From: Saccharopolyspora indica | GTDB taxonomy: Bacteria; Actinomycetota; Actinomycetes; Mycobacteriales; Pseudonocardiaceae | Length of the DNA: 64,000 nt | Assembly: GCF_027853965.1 (NCBI RefSeq) | Contig: NZ_JAQGLB010000004.1 | Span: 124,001-188,000 of the forward strand | Direction: 5' to 3' | Shown here: one piece after another, positions 50,642-59,260 of the stretch | Layout of the letters: each line of letters begins with the position of its first letter | How positions within the stretch are numbered: the stretch's first letter is position 1 | Program-made: the position numbers and the translations under genes | Notes under the pieces: model-generated | Databases searched by the model: none | Told to the model about the DNA's origin: nothing | The model's input: the letters and a program-made list of their open reading frames with translations, nothing else

Positions 50642-52915
50642 GTGGCGGTCGTCAAGCCGTGGGAGAGCAACGGTCCGCTGACCGCGGCCGAGCAGCGGTT
50701 CGAGGAACTGCTGCGGCAGAACCGGGGTGACCGCGCGGCGCCGGACACCGGCAGGCCGCTGGACGTGCACGCCGTCAACCACGACCCGGAGCGGGTGATC
50801 CGCGGCGAGTACCTCAGCCGCCGCCTGGTGGAGTCGCTCGACGAGACCGGCTGGCGGCCGTTCTCCCGGCGCACCGGCCAGCAGCCGGTCATCGCCATCG
50901 AGAACGCGGTGATCACCGGGCGCCTCGACCTGCGGGCCACCGATCTGCCGTACCTGCTGGAGTTCGTCCGCTGCCGGTTCGAACTCGTCCCCGACCTCCG
51001 GCAGTCCTCCATCGCCGGCCTGGTGCTCTGGCACTGCCGGCTGCCCGGCCTCAACGCCAGGAACCTCACCACCAGCAACGACACGGTGCTGCGCCACTGC
51101 CTCAGCACCGGCGGCATCGACCTCGCGGACGCGCAGCTCGGCGGTTCCCTGCTGTTCAACGACTGCGAGCTGCGCAACCCCGGCGGCCGGGCCGTCTACG
51201 GCGACCGGCTGGCGGTGTCCGGCGCGCTGCTCGGGCTGCGGTTGCAGACCTCCGGCGAGATCCGCATCCCCGGCGCGAAGGTCGGCGGCAACCTCAACCT
51301 CTCCGGCGGCGCGCTGCGCAACCGCGGCCGGATCGCCCTGAACGCCAACGGGATCCAGATCGGCGGCAGCCTGCGCTTCGACGTCGACCCGCTGACCAAG
51401 CGGCCGTTCACCGTGGCCGGAGTGCTCTACCTGCCCAGCGCGCACATCGCGGGCGACGTCCGGCTGCGCGACGCGGTGCTCGAACCCGGCGTGATGCCGC
51501 CGCGGCGCGGCGAGTCCAAGCACGACGACCCGACCAGCACGCTGATCTTCGACCGCGGCGACATCCGCGGCGACGTGCAGATCGACCAGGGCTTCCGCAG
51601 CGGCGGCACAATCCGGATGGTCAGCGCTCGGATCGGCGGCGACCTGCGGATGGCGGGCGCGAACATCGACCTGGGCTGGTCGCGGTCGGCGAAGGCCGCG
51701 GTGGACCAGCCGCTGCGCGCGCTGCACATCGACGGCACCGAGGTGCTCGGCAACGTGGACGCCTCGCGCGTCGACCTGCACGGCCAGGTCCGGATGGTCG
51801 ACGTCCGGGTGGCGGGCAGCTTCCAGCTCAACCGCGCGCGGCTGCGCGGACCGCGCACCGACGTGGTGCAGGCCAGCCGGATCAGCGTGGGCAGCAACCT
51901 GGACTGCCGGGAGACCGACATCTCGGGCTCGGTCCAGCTGCAGGGCGCCCGGATCGGCGCCAACGTCGACCTGCGCTCGGCGCAGCTGACCAAACCCGCG
52001 TGGCACCGGCACAAGATGGCCTACAAGCCGTCGGTCGACCTGCGCGCCGCGCAGATCGCGCGCGACCTGGTGTGCGCGGCGGGCAACCGGCCGTTCCTCG
52101 CCGAGGGCGAGGTGCAGCTGCGGCGCGCGGAGATCGGGCGGCAGGCCAACTTCCTGGGCTGCCGGCTCGGCGACGGCTCCAGCCGCAACGCGATCAACGC
52201 GTTCGGCCTGGTCGTGCAGGAGTTCACGCTGCTGCCGGAGACCGCGCCGCAGGGCCGGATCATGCTGCGGCAGGCGCAGTGCGAGCTGCTGGCGGACAAC
52301 TCGGAGCTGTGGGCGGCCTCCGGCGGCGTGGACGTCGAGGACTTCAGCTACGACAACTTCACCGAGACCATCGAGCCCACCGACCGCGCCACCGTGCTGG
52401 AGCGGCTGGGCTGGCTGCGCGCCAACTCCGGCGGCCGCTACCAGCCGGGGCCCTACGACCAGCTGGCGAAGGTGTTCCGCGGCAACGGCAACGAGGAGCA
52501 CGCGGTCACCGTGCTGATCGAGAAGCAGCGGCGCCGCTACCAGGCGATCGCGACGGCCACCCGGCCGGTCTTCCGGTTGCCGGTGCGGCTGTGGAGCATG
52601 CTGCAGCTGGTCACGGTGAGCTACGGCTTCCGCCCGCTGCGCGCGCTGATCTGGCTGGTGCTGCTCACCGCGGCGGGCACCAGCTGGTTCAGCTTCCACG
52701 AGCTGGTGCCGATCAACGAGGAGGACCACCCGGTGTGGAACCCCTTCCTCTACACGGTCGACCAGCTGGTGCCGATCATCAACCTGGGCCACGACGTGAT
52801 GTGGCGGGCCGAGGGCAACTCGGAGTGGATCACGGTGGTCCTGATCGCGGCGGGCTGGATCCTGGCCACCACGGTCGCCGCGGGCATCACCAGAGCCCTC
52901 CGCCGCGACCCGTGA
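50642..52915 (+). CDS. Repeat-built membrane protein
   Basis: A 757-residue protein of a type often found in actinobacteria under the name membrane-associated oxidoreductase, without proven activity. Residues 100-550 consist of about 20 imperfect repeats of the form G-x-L-x-L-x-x-A-x-I-x-G (for example ISGSVQLQGARIGANVDLRSA), which suggests a right-handed beta-helix related in style to pentapeptide proteins. Three hydrophobic helices lie near the C-terminus (about 660-750). No nucleotide or metal motif is visible. GTG 50642 has GGGGGAA upstream; GTG 50606 is an alternative. Followed by paired family C palindromes. Confidence 0.7.
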   Translation: MAVVKPWESNGPLTAAEQRFEELLRQNRGDRAAPDTGRPLDVHAVNHDPERVIRGEYLSRRLVESLDETGWRPFSRRTGQQPVIAIENAVITGRLDLRATDLPYLLEFVRCRFELVPDLRQSSIAGLVLWHCRLPGLNARNLTTSNDTVLRHCLSTGGIDLADAQLGGSLLFNDCELRNPGGRAVYGDRLAVSGALLGLRLQTSGEIRIPGAKVGGNLNLSGGALRNRGRIALNANGIQIGGSLRFDVDPLTKRPFTVAGVLYLPSAHIAGDVRLRDAVLEPGVMPPRRGESKHDDPTSTLIFDRGDIRGDVQIDQGFRSGGTIRMVSARIGGDLRMAGANIDLGWSRSAKAAVDQPLRALHIDGTEVLGNVDASRVDLHGQVRMVDVRVAGSFQLNRARLRGPRTDVVQASRISVGSNLDCRETDISGSVQLQGARIGANVDLRSAQLTKPAWHRHKMAYKPSVDLRAAQIARDLVCAAGNRPFLAEGEVQLRRAEIGRQANFLGCRLGDGSSRNAINAFGLVVQEFTLLPETAPQGRIMLRQAQCELLADNSELWAASGGVDVEDFSYDNFTETIEPTDRATVLERLGWLRANSGGRYQPGPYDQLAKVFRGNGNEEHAVTVLIEKQRRRYQAIATATRPVFRLPVRLWSMLQLVTVSYGFRPLRALIWLVLLTAAGTSWFSFHELVPINEEDHPVWNPFLYTVDQLVPIINLGHDVMWRAEGNSEWITVVLIAAGWILATTVAAGITRALRRDP

Positions 52916-52917
52916 CG

Positions 52918-52985
52918 GGGCCCTGGTCAATTTCGTACGAAATTGACCAGGGCCCGGGTGAACGTCAATTTCGTACGAAATTGAC
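52918..52985. repeat. Palindrome family C, paired copies
   Basis: Copies at 52926-52947 and 52964-52985 with arms GTCAATTTCG / CGAAATTGAC joined by TA. The first extends to a perfect 38-bp palindrome through GGGCCCTG / CAGGGCCC (52918-52955). It starts 3 nt after the stop of the repeat-built membrane protein gene. Confidence 0.92.
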
Positions 52986-53134
52986 GCCGGGCGTGGCGCG
53001 GTCGCCTGGGGATTCTGCGTTCTCGCGCGGGATCAGGACGGGCATACCCGACGGACGGGTGAAGTTCCGGGCGGCCGTAGATCAGCCGTGCTAGATCAGG
53101 TTCGGCCCTGTTCAGCCACGGCACGGAGGTTCGC

Positions 53135-53989
53135 GTGGTCCGATTCCGTCGTCTCCCCCAACTCGCCTTCGCCCTGGCCGCCGCGGCGGCCCTGCTCGCC
53201 CCGGCCGCCCACGCGGCCGACGACTTCGAGTACGTCGCGCTGGGCGATTCCGCCGCGGCCGGCCCGCTCATCCCGAACCAGGATCCGAACCTGCTCTGCT
53301 TCCGCTCCGGGATGAACTACCCGCAGGTTGCCGCCTCGCTGCTCGGCGCGAAGCTCATCGACGTGACCTGCTCGGCAGCGAAGATCGACGACTTCTCCCA
53401 GCGGCAGCACGGAATCCTGCCGCCGCAGTACGACGCGCTCAGCCACCGGACCGACCTGGTCACGGTCACCATCGGCGGCAACGACGCGGAGCTGGTGCAG
53501 GCCGCGGTGTCCTGCCTGAACCTGCTGCCGGAGCCGCTCGGCAAGTCCTGCGCGGACCGCTTCACCGCGGGCGGGCGCGACGAGCTGGGGTCGCGGATCG
53601 ACGCGCTGGTGCCGAAGGTGGACGAGATGCTCGAGCAGATCCGGTACCGGGCTCCGAACGCCGAGGTGGTGCTCGTCGGCTACGGCACCTACCTGCGGCC
53701 CGGCGGCTGCTACCCGCTGCAGCCGATCTGGGCCCGGGACGCCGACTACTTCCAGTCCAGTGTGGACAAGCTCAGCGCGATGCTGGGAGAGCGCGCCGAA
53801 GCGCACGGCGCCGGGTTCGTGGACCTCGGTCCGGTGAGCGTGGGGCACGACACCTGCGCGGCCCCGCAGGACAAGTACTTCGAAGGCGTCGTCCCGACCT
53901 CGGAAGCCGCGCCGCTGCACCCGAACGCCCGCGGCATGGCGGCCTTCGGCCGAGAGGTGGCGGACGCGGTGTCAGGTTCGCACGACTGA
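53135..53989 (+). CDS. Secreted SGNH/GDSL hydrolase
   Basis: A 284-residue exported esterase or lipase. Signal peptide MVRFRRLPQLAFALAAAAALL, cut after HAA/AHA near 28. Block I is ALGDSAAAG (Ser nucleophile near residue 39), block III TIGGND, and PLHPNARG carries the catalytic His and acid (near 262). Six Cys fit the disulphide-rich Streptomyces-type SGNH lipases. The substrate may be lipid or ester. GGAGG is about 6 nt before the GTG at 53135. Confidence 0.9.
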   Translation: MVRFRRLPQLAFALAAAAALLAPAAHAADDFEYVALGDSAAAGPLIPNQDPNLLCFRSGMNYPQVAASLLGAKLIDVTCSAAKIDDFSQRQHGILPPQYDALSHRTDLVTVTIGGNDAELVQAAVSCLNLLPEPLGKSCADRFTAGGRDELGSRIDALVPKVDEMLEQIRYRAPNAEVVLVGYGTYLRPGGCYPLQPIWARDADYFQSSVDKLSAMLGERAEAHGAGFVDLGPVSVGHDTCAAPQDKYFEGVVPTSEAAPLHPNARGMAAFGREVADAVSGSHD

Positions 53990-53994
53990 TCCGA

Positions 53995-54032
53995 CCAGCG
54001 AATGCCCCCGCTCCGGCGGGGGCATTCGCTGG
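53995..54032. terminator. Bidirectional terminator
   Basis: CCAGCGAATGCCCCCG / CGGGGGCATTCGCTGG, a perfect 16-bp stem with a 6-nt loop, between the convergent lipase and SARP-type genes. Confidence 0.88.
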
Positions 54033-54035
54033 CCG

Positions 54036-56177
54036 TCAGGAGGCGAGGTTCTCGCAGAGGTGCGCGGAGAAGATCGCCTGCGCTCGCGAATCGCCCAGTT
54101 CGCGGGCGATCCCCAGGCCGCGCCGGGAGAGCTCGGTCTGCGCCTCCCGGTCGCCGAGGCGGTGGTGGAAGCGCTCCAGCGACAGCGCCAGGTGGCACGC
54201 CCGCGCGTGCTCGCCGCGCGAGATCGCCAGTTCGAGCACCTGGTGCAGGTTGGTCTCCTCCGACCGGAACCAGCTCAGCGCCGCCTGCGCGGTGCGGACC
54301 TCGGGCAGCTCGGTGGGAGTCGGTGACACCCAGCGGTGCCACGGGGAGTCCACGACGAACCGCAGGCCGCGGTCGGCGATGTGCATGTAGTGCTCGAGGA
54401 GCCGGGCGAAGGCGGCGTTGCGCTCCGCCGCCGGCTCTTCCTGGCCGACCCCCACCGAGTAGAGCCGGACCAGGGCGGACCACCGGTAGCGGCCCTGACC
54501 GCTCTCCTGCAGCAGGTGGACCGAGGCCAGCTGCTCCAGCTGGGACTGGGTCTCGTGCACCGCGGTGCCCGCGAGCGCAGCGGCCGCCAAGCCGTCGATG
54601 CTGTCGCCGGGATGCTCGCCCAGCAGCCGGAACAGCCGGGCCGACGCCGGGTCGAGCCAGCGGTAGCTCGCGGTCAGGGCGGTGCGGACGCCTTCGCCGG
54701 AATCCGGCAGCGACAGCGTGTCCAGCCGGTGGCGCTCGTTGGCGGTGGCGGCGACCAGCGAGCGGATCGTGCGGTTCGGGGCGCGCGCCGCGGCGATCCG
54801 CAGCGCCAGCGGGAGCCGGTCGCACAGCTCGGCGAGCTCGGCGGCGGCGTCCGGCTCGGTGTCGATCCGCTTGGCGCCGAGGACGGTCCGCAGGACGTCG
54901 ACGGCCGCTTCGCGGCTCAGCGGGGACACCGGGATCTGCACCGCGCCCGCGATGGCGGCGAGACCGTTCAGCCTGCTCCGGCTGGTCACCAGCACCGAGC
55001 AGCCGGCCCCGGGCAGCAGCGGGCGGACCTGCGCGGCCGAGCGCGCGTTGTCGAGCACCACCAGCATCCGGCGGCTGGACAGCATCGAGCGGTACAGCGC
55101 GGCGCGTTCGTCGGTGTTGTCCGGGATGCGGGACTCGGCGACGCCGAGCGCGCGGAGGAAACCGCCCAGCACGTGGCCGGGTTCCGCCGGCGCGGCCTCG
55201 GCGATCCCCTGGAGGTCGTAGAACAGGCAGCCGTCCGGGAACTGCGCCGCCGACCGGTGCGCCCAGCGCAGCGCGAGCGCCGTCTTGCCGACCCCGGCCG
55301 GTCCGGTGAGGATCTGGACGGCGCCGTCGCCGCGGGTCCGGTCCAGCAGCTCCAGTTCGTCGCCGCGGCCGACGAATCCGGTGCTCTCGCGGGGTAGTTG
55401 CGCCGGTGCGGAGGGTGGTTCCGACTCCTCCGCGGCGCTGAGCACGCCGTGGAACGCGGCCTGCAGCGCGGGGCCGGGAACGACGCCGAGCTCTTCGGCG
55501 AGCCGGGTCCGCGTCGCGTGGTAGACGTCGAGCGCCTCGGCCTGCCTGCCGGCCTGGTGCAGGCTCAGCACCAGCAGTTCCACCAGGGGTTCGCGCAGCG
55601 GCCGCATCGCCACGGCCTCGCGCAGCGGGTTGATCCCCTCGGCCGCGCGGCCGATCCGGTGCAGGCGCCAGGCCAGCTCGTGCACCGCGTTGATCATGGA
55701 CTCGTCCAGCCGGTCCACGACCTCCCGGCGCAACCGCTCGGCCGAGACGTCGGCCAGCGGCGGCCCGCGGTGCAGGGACAACGCGGTGTCCAGCAGCTCG
55801 ACGGCCTCGGCGTCGGGCGCGTCGCGGGAGGCGGCGACCAGGTCCTCGAACTGCGTCATGTCGACCGCGGAGCGCGGTGCGCGCAGCTGGTAGCCGGGCG
55901 CGCGGGTGACCAGTTCGACGCCGTCGCCGAGGTCCTTGCGCAGCTGCGCGACGTGGCCTTGCAGCGCGGCTTTGGCGGTGGGCGGTGGCGCGCCCTCCCA
56001 GGCCAGGTCCATCAGGCGGTCCGCGGAGACGACGCGGTTCAGGTCGATGGCCAGCGCGGCGAGGATGCTGCGCCGCTTGGCGGCGCCGATCGCGGCCGCG
56101 CTGCCGTCGGCCCGCAGCATCTCCACAGGACCGAGCAGTCGTATTCGCAGCTGGGGTGGTGTTCTCGGGGAAGACAT
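54036..56177 (-). CDS. SARP/AfsR-type transcriptional activator
   Basis: A 713-residue regulator. N-terminal OmpR-like winged helix (residues about 10-100: RIRLLGPVEMLRADG, KRRSILAALAIDLNRVVSADRLMDLAWEG, LQGHVAQLRKDLGDG), bacterial transcriptional activation domain (about 100-245, HRIGRAAEGINPLREAVAMRPLREPLVELLV split), then an NB-ARC ATPase with GPAGVGKTALALRW near residue 290 and MLVVLDNA near 360, and a C-terminal winged helix/TPR-like region. ATG 56177 gives the normal SARP start. It is divergent from the ESX substrate run, and three TTGG-type repeats spaced 11 bp lie between, so it most likely activates that run. Confidence 0.9.
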   Translation of the reverse strand: MSSPRTPPQLRIRLLGPVEMLRADGSAAAIGAAKRRSILAALAIDLNRVVSADRLMDLAWEGAPPPTAKAALQGHVAQLRKDLGDGVELVTRAPGYQLRAPRSAVDMTQFEDLVAASRDAPDAEAVELLDTALSLHRGPPLADVSAERLRREVVDRLDESMINAVHELAWRLHRIGRAAEGINPLREAVAMRPLREPLVELLVLSLHQAGRQAEALDVYHATRTRLAEELGVVPGPALQAAFHGVLSAAEESEPPSAPAQLPRESTGFVGRGDELELLDRTRGDGAVQILTGPAGVGKTALALRWAHRSAAQFPDGCLFYDLQGIAEAAPAEPGHVLGGFLRALGVAESRIPDNTDERAALYRSMLSSRRMLVVLDNARSAAQVRPLLPGAGCSVLVTSRSRLNGLAAIAGAVQIPVSPLSREAAVDVLRTVLGAKRIDTEPDAAAELAELCDRLPLALRIAAARAPNRTIRSLVAATANERHRLDTLSLPDSGEGVRTALTASYRWLDPASARLFRLLGEHPGDSIDGLAAAALAGTAVHETQSQLEQLASVHLLQESGQGRYRWSALVRLYSVGVGQEEPAAERNAAFARLLEHYMHIADRGLRFVVDSPWHRWVSPTPTELPEVRTAQAALSWFRSEETNLHQVLELAISRGEHARACHLALSLERFHHRLGDREAQTELSRRGLGIARELGDSRAQAIFSAHLCENLAS

Positions 56178-56229
56178 CCGCTCTCGTTCGAGTGCTCTAC
56201 CGGGCGAGCTCGCCTCGCTGCCCCACGAG

Positions 56230-56262
56230 TTGGTGCGACGTTGGTGCGACGTTGGCGGCGCT
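56230..56262 (+). promoter_or_regulatory. Triple 11-bp SARP box
   Basis: TTGGTGCGACG at 56230 and 56241, and TTGGCGGCGCT at 56252, in direct tandem at 11-bp intervals. SARP proteins bind such direct heptamers on one face of the helix. The third repeat is about 10 bp before CATAGT (56269-56274), a possible -10 box of the ESX run. Confidence 0.75.
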
Positions 56263-56300
56263 TGCCAGCATAGTGCGGTGACGTTGTGGCTGGGGGATTC

Positions 56301-56726
56301 ATGAGCGAACCCGAGGAAGTCCAGGCGACCCGCAACCTGGAGCGCTCCGCCGTAAGTGTGAAGCAGTTGCGCCAAGCGGTGGAATCGCAGCAGCTGCGCC
56401 TGGACCCGGCGGCCGGTGAGCAGATCCGCACCGCGCTGGAAGACCAGATGTCCAAGGTGGACTCCTGGGTCTCCAGGGCAGGTGGCCTCACCGGGAACGC
56501 CCCGTTGGGCGAGAACCCGGTCGCGGAGGCGATGGCGACGAAGTTCGCCAACCGCGCCGAGGGAACCGGGCGCTCCTTCAACGACGCGCTGAAGACCTAT
56601 CGCGAGGTCCTCGAGGAAGCGCGCGACGCGATCAACGCGGCCATGCGCACCTACGAGCGCGCCGACGAGTACGCGGCGGACTCGTTCCGCAAGATCGCTG
56701 ATGATGCCTTCCCGAACCCCATGTGA
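56301..56726 (+). CDS. Alpha-helical ESX-type secreted protein
   Basis: A 141-residue, all-helical, Trp-poor protein without a signal peptide. The helix-turn-helix outline and the C-terminal YERADEYAADS (a YxxxD export motif) fit type VII secretion substrates of the EsxA/EspC class, although the turn is GGLTGNAPLG rather than WXG. GGGGA precedes the ATG. It is the first gene after the SARP box and probably forms a heterodimer with the PPE-like protein next to it. Confidence 0.75.
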   Translation: MSEPEEVQATRNLERSAVSVKQLRQAVESQQLRLDPAAGEQIRTALEDQMSKVDSWVSRAGGLTGNAPLGENPVAEAMATKFANRAEGTGRSFNDALKTYREVLEEARDAINAAMRTYERADEYAADSFRKIADDAFPNPM

Positions 56727-56778
56727 TGGTGCCGTTGCTGGGGCTCACCGGCCGCAGCCGAGGGGATGAAAGCCTGAG

Positions 56779-58482
56779 ATGACCGAGTTGAAACCCAGGC
56801 AGGGCGGTCTGGGCCAGGACGTCGTTCTGACCGAGACGCAGAACTGGGCCTCGCGCAGCCACGACGAGCTCTACATGGCGGTGCACAACAACAACGACCC
56901 CGGCCGGGTCGGACAGCTCGCCGACGAGTGGAAGTCGCTGAGCAGCGACATCGACGAGTCCTCGCAGCGGATGTCGGAGCAGCTGCGCTCCACCGAGTCG
57001 GGCTGGCAGGGCGAGGCGGCCGACGCGGCCCGCTCGGCGATCCAGCAGCTGGCCGACTGGAACAGCGACGCGGGTGCGACCGCGGGCACGCTGTCGGAGC
57101 GGATCGGCACCCAGGGCCGGATCATGGAGGTCGCCAAGGCCGAGATGCCGGAGCCGGTCAAGGGCAAGGAGAACCTGGCCGCCACGCTGGTCGGCACCTA
57201 CACCGCGGGTGATCTCGCGGGCTTCATGCAGGCCACCGCGGACCTGCAGGTCCACGAGGCCAAGGCCGCCGACTCGCACGAGCGCGCCGTCCAGGTCATG
57301 ACCTGGATGGAGGACGAGTCCCGCAACATCGACAAGGACACGCCGAGCTTCCAGCCCCCGCCGAACCCGGTGGAGAAGATGCAGCTGCTCGCGGCCAAGC
57401 GCGTGTTGCCCAACGCCGAGCCGCAGCAGCAGGGCACCCCGATGGGCGAGAACGCCGTGCCCGCCGGAGCACCGGGTGGACCTGGTGCGCCTGGCACGCC
57501 GGGCGGGATGCCGCCGGGTGCGCCGGAGAGCACGACCGCGGCCAGCTTCGGCGGCCCGCCCGGTGGTCCTGGCGGAGTGCCCGGCATGCCCGGTGGTCCT
57601 GGTGGCGTGCCCGGTGCTCCGGGAGCGCCCGGCGCCCCCAACATGCCGCCGCTGGGCGGGATACCCGGTGGCCCCGTTGGTGTTCCCGGCAAGCCCGGTG
57701 GGATCGACGGCCCGACCAAGGCGATGCCGATGCCCAAGCTCGGCGGCCCCGGTGGGATCGACGGGCCGACCAAGGCGATGCCGAAGCTGCCGCCGCTGGG
57801 CGACATCACCGGCAACACGCCGCAGAGCACGAGCCCGCAGAGCACGAACCCGCAGAGCTTCAGGCCGCCGAACATGCCCCCGATCCCGGGCGGCGGAGAT
57901 CACCAGTACCAGCCGCGGCCGTTCAACCAGGACGTCCCGCCCGTGCCGGGCACCGGCTGGCCCAACAACCGGCCGGGCGGACCGGGCAGCAACAACAACC
58001 CGACCGGCGGCCCCCAGCCGTTCCGGGGTCCGCTCCCGCAGATCCCGACCGGTGGCGGCCCGACCGGCGGCCCCGTCGGAACCGGCCCCGGTGGCGGCGG
58101 CGGGTTCCGCGGCGGACCGGTTCCGCCGGTCCCGGGCGTCGGTGGTGGTGCTGGCGGCGCCGGTGGTTTCGGCGGCGGTGGCGCCGGTGGCGGCTCGTCC
58201 AACATGACGCCCGGCGGTACCTCGGGCACCGGACGTCCCGGTGAGGGCGGTTTCGGCGGCCGCGGCATGGGCGGTGCTCCCGGCACGCCGGGTGCTGCCG
58301 GCGCGGCCGGGATGGGTGCCGGCCCGATGGGCGGCGCCGCCGGTCAGCGCGGCCGCGGCGAGGACGACAACGAACGCCGGGCGAAGTACGTGCAGGGCGG
58401 CCAGATCGTCGAGGTGCCCGGCGCCGACCTGCCGCCGCCGGTGATCGGTGAGGGCAAGCGGAAGAAGCGGGACAAGGAATGA
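56779..58482 (+). CDS. PPE-like ESX substrate with collagen-like tail
   Basis: A 567-residue protein. Residues 1-200 are helical and PPE/WXG100-like, with LADEWKSLSSDIDESSQRM and the turn GWQGEAADAAR near 75. Residues 220-540 are low-complexity Gly/Pro with GGPGGVPG and GAPGAPGxP repeats, like collagen or mycobacterial PPE tails. The end GGQIVEVPGADLPPPVIGEGKRKKRDKE is basic. Likely secreted through an ESX system or surface-bound, with EspG-like protein as its chaperone: the next gene overlaps it by 4 nt (ATGA). The tail is compositionally unlike neighbouring genes but equally GC-rich. Confidence 0.8.
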   Translation: MTELKPRQGGLGQDVVLTETQNWASRSHDELYMAVHNNNDPGRVGQLADEWKSLSSDIDESSQRMSEQLRSTESGWQGEAADAARSAIQQLADWNSDAGATAGTLSERIGTQGRIMEVAKAEMPEPVKGKENLAATLVGTYTAGDLAGFMQATADLQVHEAKAADSHERAVQVMTWMEDESRNIDKDTPSFQPPPNPVEKMQLLAAKRVLPNAEPQQQGTPMGENAVPAGAPGGPGAPGTPGGMPPGAPESTTAASFGGPPGGPGGVPGMPGGPGGVPGAPGAPGAPNMPPLGGIPGGPVGVPGKPGGIDGPTKAMPMPKLGGPGGIDGPTKAMPKLPPLGDITGNTPQSTSPQSTNPQSFRPPNMPPIPGGGDHQYQPRPFNQDVPPVPGTGWPNNRPGGPGSNNNPTGGPQPFRGPLPQIPTGGGPTGGPVGTGPGGGGGFRGGPVPPVPGVGGGAGGAGGFGGGGAGGGSSNMTPGGTSGTGRPGEGGFGGRGMGGAPGTPGAAGAAGMGAGPMGGAAGQRGRGEDDNERRAKYVQGGQIVEVPGADLPPPVIGEGKRKKRDKE

Positions 58483-59240
58483 CGACGACAACAGCGCCGA
58501 ACTTCGTGCTGTCGGCGGCCGAGTACGACCTGGTCAACGACGCGCTCGGCTTCGGCCGCCCGAAGTTCCCGCTGCGGGTGCCCAGCCTGGGCCGGACGAT
58601 GGAAGAACGCGCCGACCTCGCGGCCGACGCGTTCCGCGCGCTGGCGGGCCGCGGCCTCGCGAAGGGCGATGAGCTCGACGAGGACCTGGTGGCGATGCTC
58701 CGGCTGCTGGTCGAGCACGACACCTCGGTGGACGCGGTCGGCCACCTCGGTGCGCCGGTGCAGGCCTTCGCGGCCGTCACCCGGCGTTCCGGGGTGCTGG
58801 CCCAGCTGGCCGACGACCAGCTGCTGCTGACCGAGATCCGGCCCACCGCGCTGGCCCTGGCCGCGGTGAGCGTCCTCCCGCCCGGCGAACCCGGCGGCAA
58901 GCGCACGCTGTCGCTGCGCAAGGAGCAGCTGAACAGCGCGCTCGAAGAGGACGAGGACGACCCGTTCGGCGGGGACTACGACGACGAGACCGCGCTGATC
59001 CGGGCCGGACTGTCCGGATCGGAAGCCGCGGCGCTGGCCGAGCTGGTCGAAACCCGCGTCGGTGGCGGGCAGTTCGGCGTCACGCACCGGGGTGAGCGGT
59101 CGTCCACGCTGGTCACCTGGTTCGACACCAACGAGGGCCGGTACCTGATGGTCAGCGAGGGCGACTGGCTGAGCATCGCTCCGGCAGACAACCGCCGCAT
59201 CGAGCACCGCCTGGCCGAAGTCCTGGGCAAACTCGACTGA
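58479..59240 (+). CDS. EspG-family ESX chaperone
   Basis: A 253-residue cytoplasmic protein of the EspG family, which binds PPE tips to keep them soluble and direct them to a matching ESX machine. Evidence: N-terminal FVLSAAEYDLVNDALGF, RPTALALAAVSVLP and a C-terminal domain ending in SEGDWLSIAPADNRRIEHRLAEVL, all typical of the family, plus the ATGA overlap with the PPE-like gene. The length is a little under mycobacterial EspG (280-300). Its specific partner is most likely the adjacent PPE-like protein. Confidence 0.82.
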   Translation: MTTTTAPNFVLSAAEYDLVNDALGFGRPKFPLRVPSLGRTMEERADLAADAFRALAGRGLAKGDELDEDLVAMLRLLVEHDTSVDAVGHLGAPVQAFAAVTRRSGVLAQLADDQLLLTEIRPTALALAAVSVLPPGEPGGKRTLSLRKEQLNSALEEDEDDPFGGDYDDETALIRAGLSGSEAAALAELVETRVGGGQFGVTHRGERSSTLVTWFDTNEGRYLMVSEGDWLSIAPADNRRIEHRLAEVLGKLD

Positions 59241-59260
59241 CGAGCTGAAGAGGTACAGCA

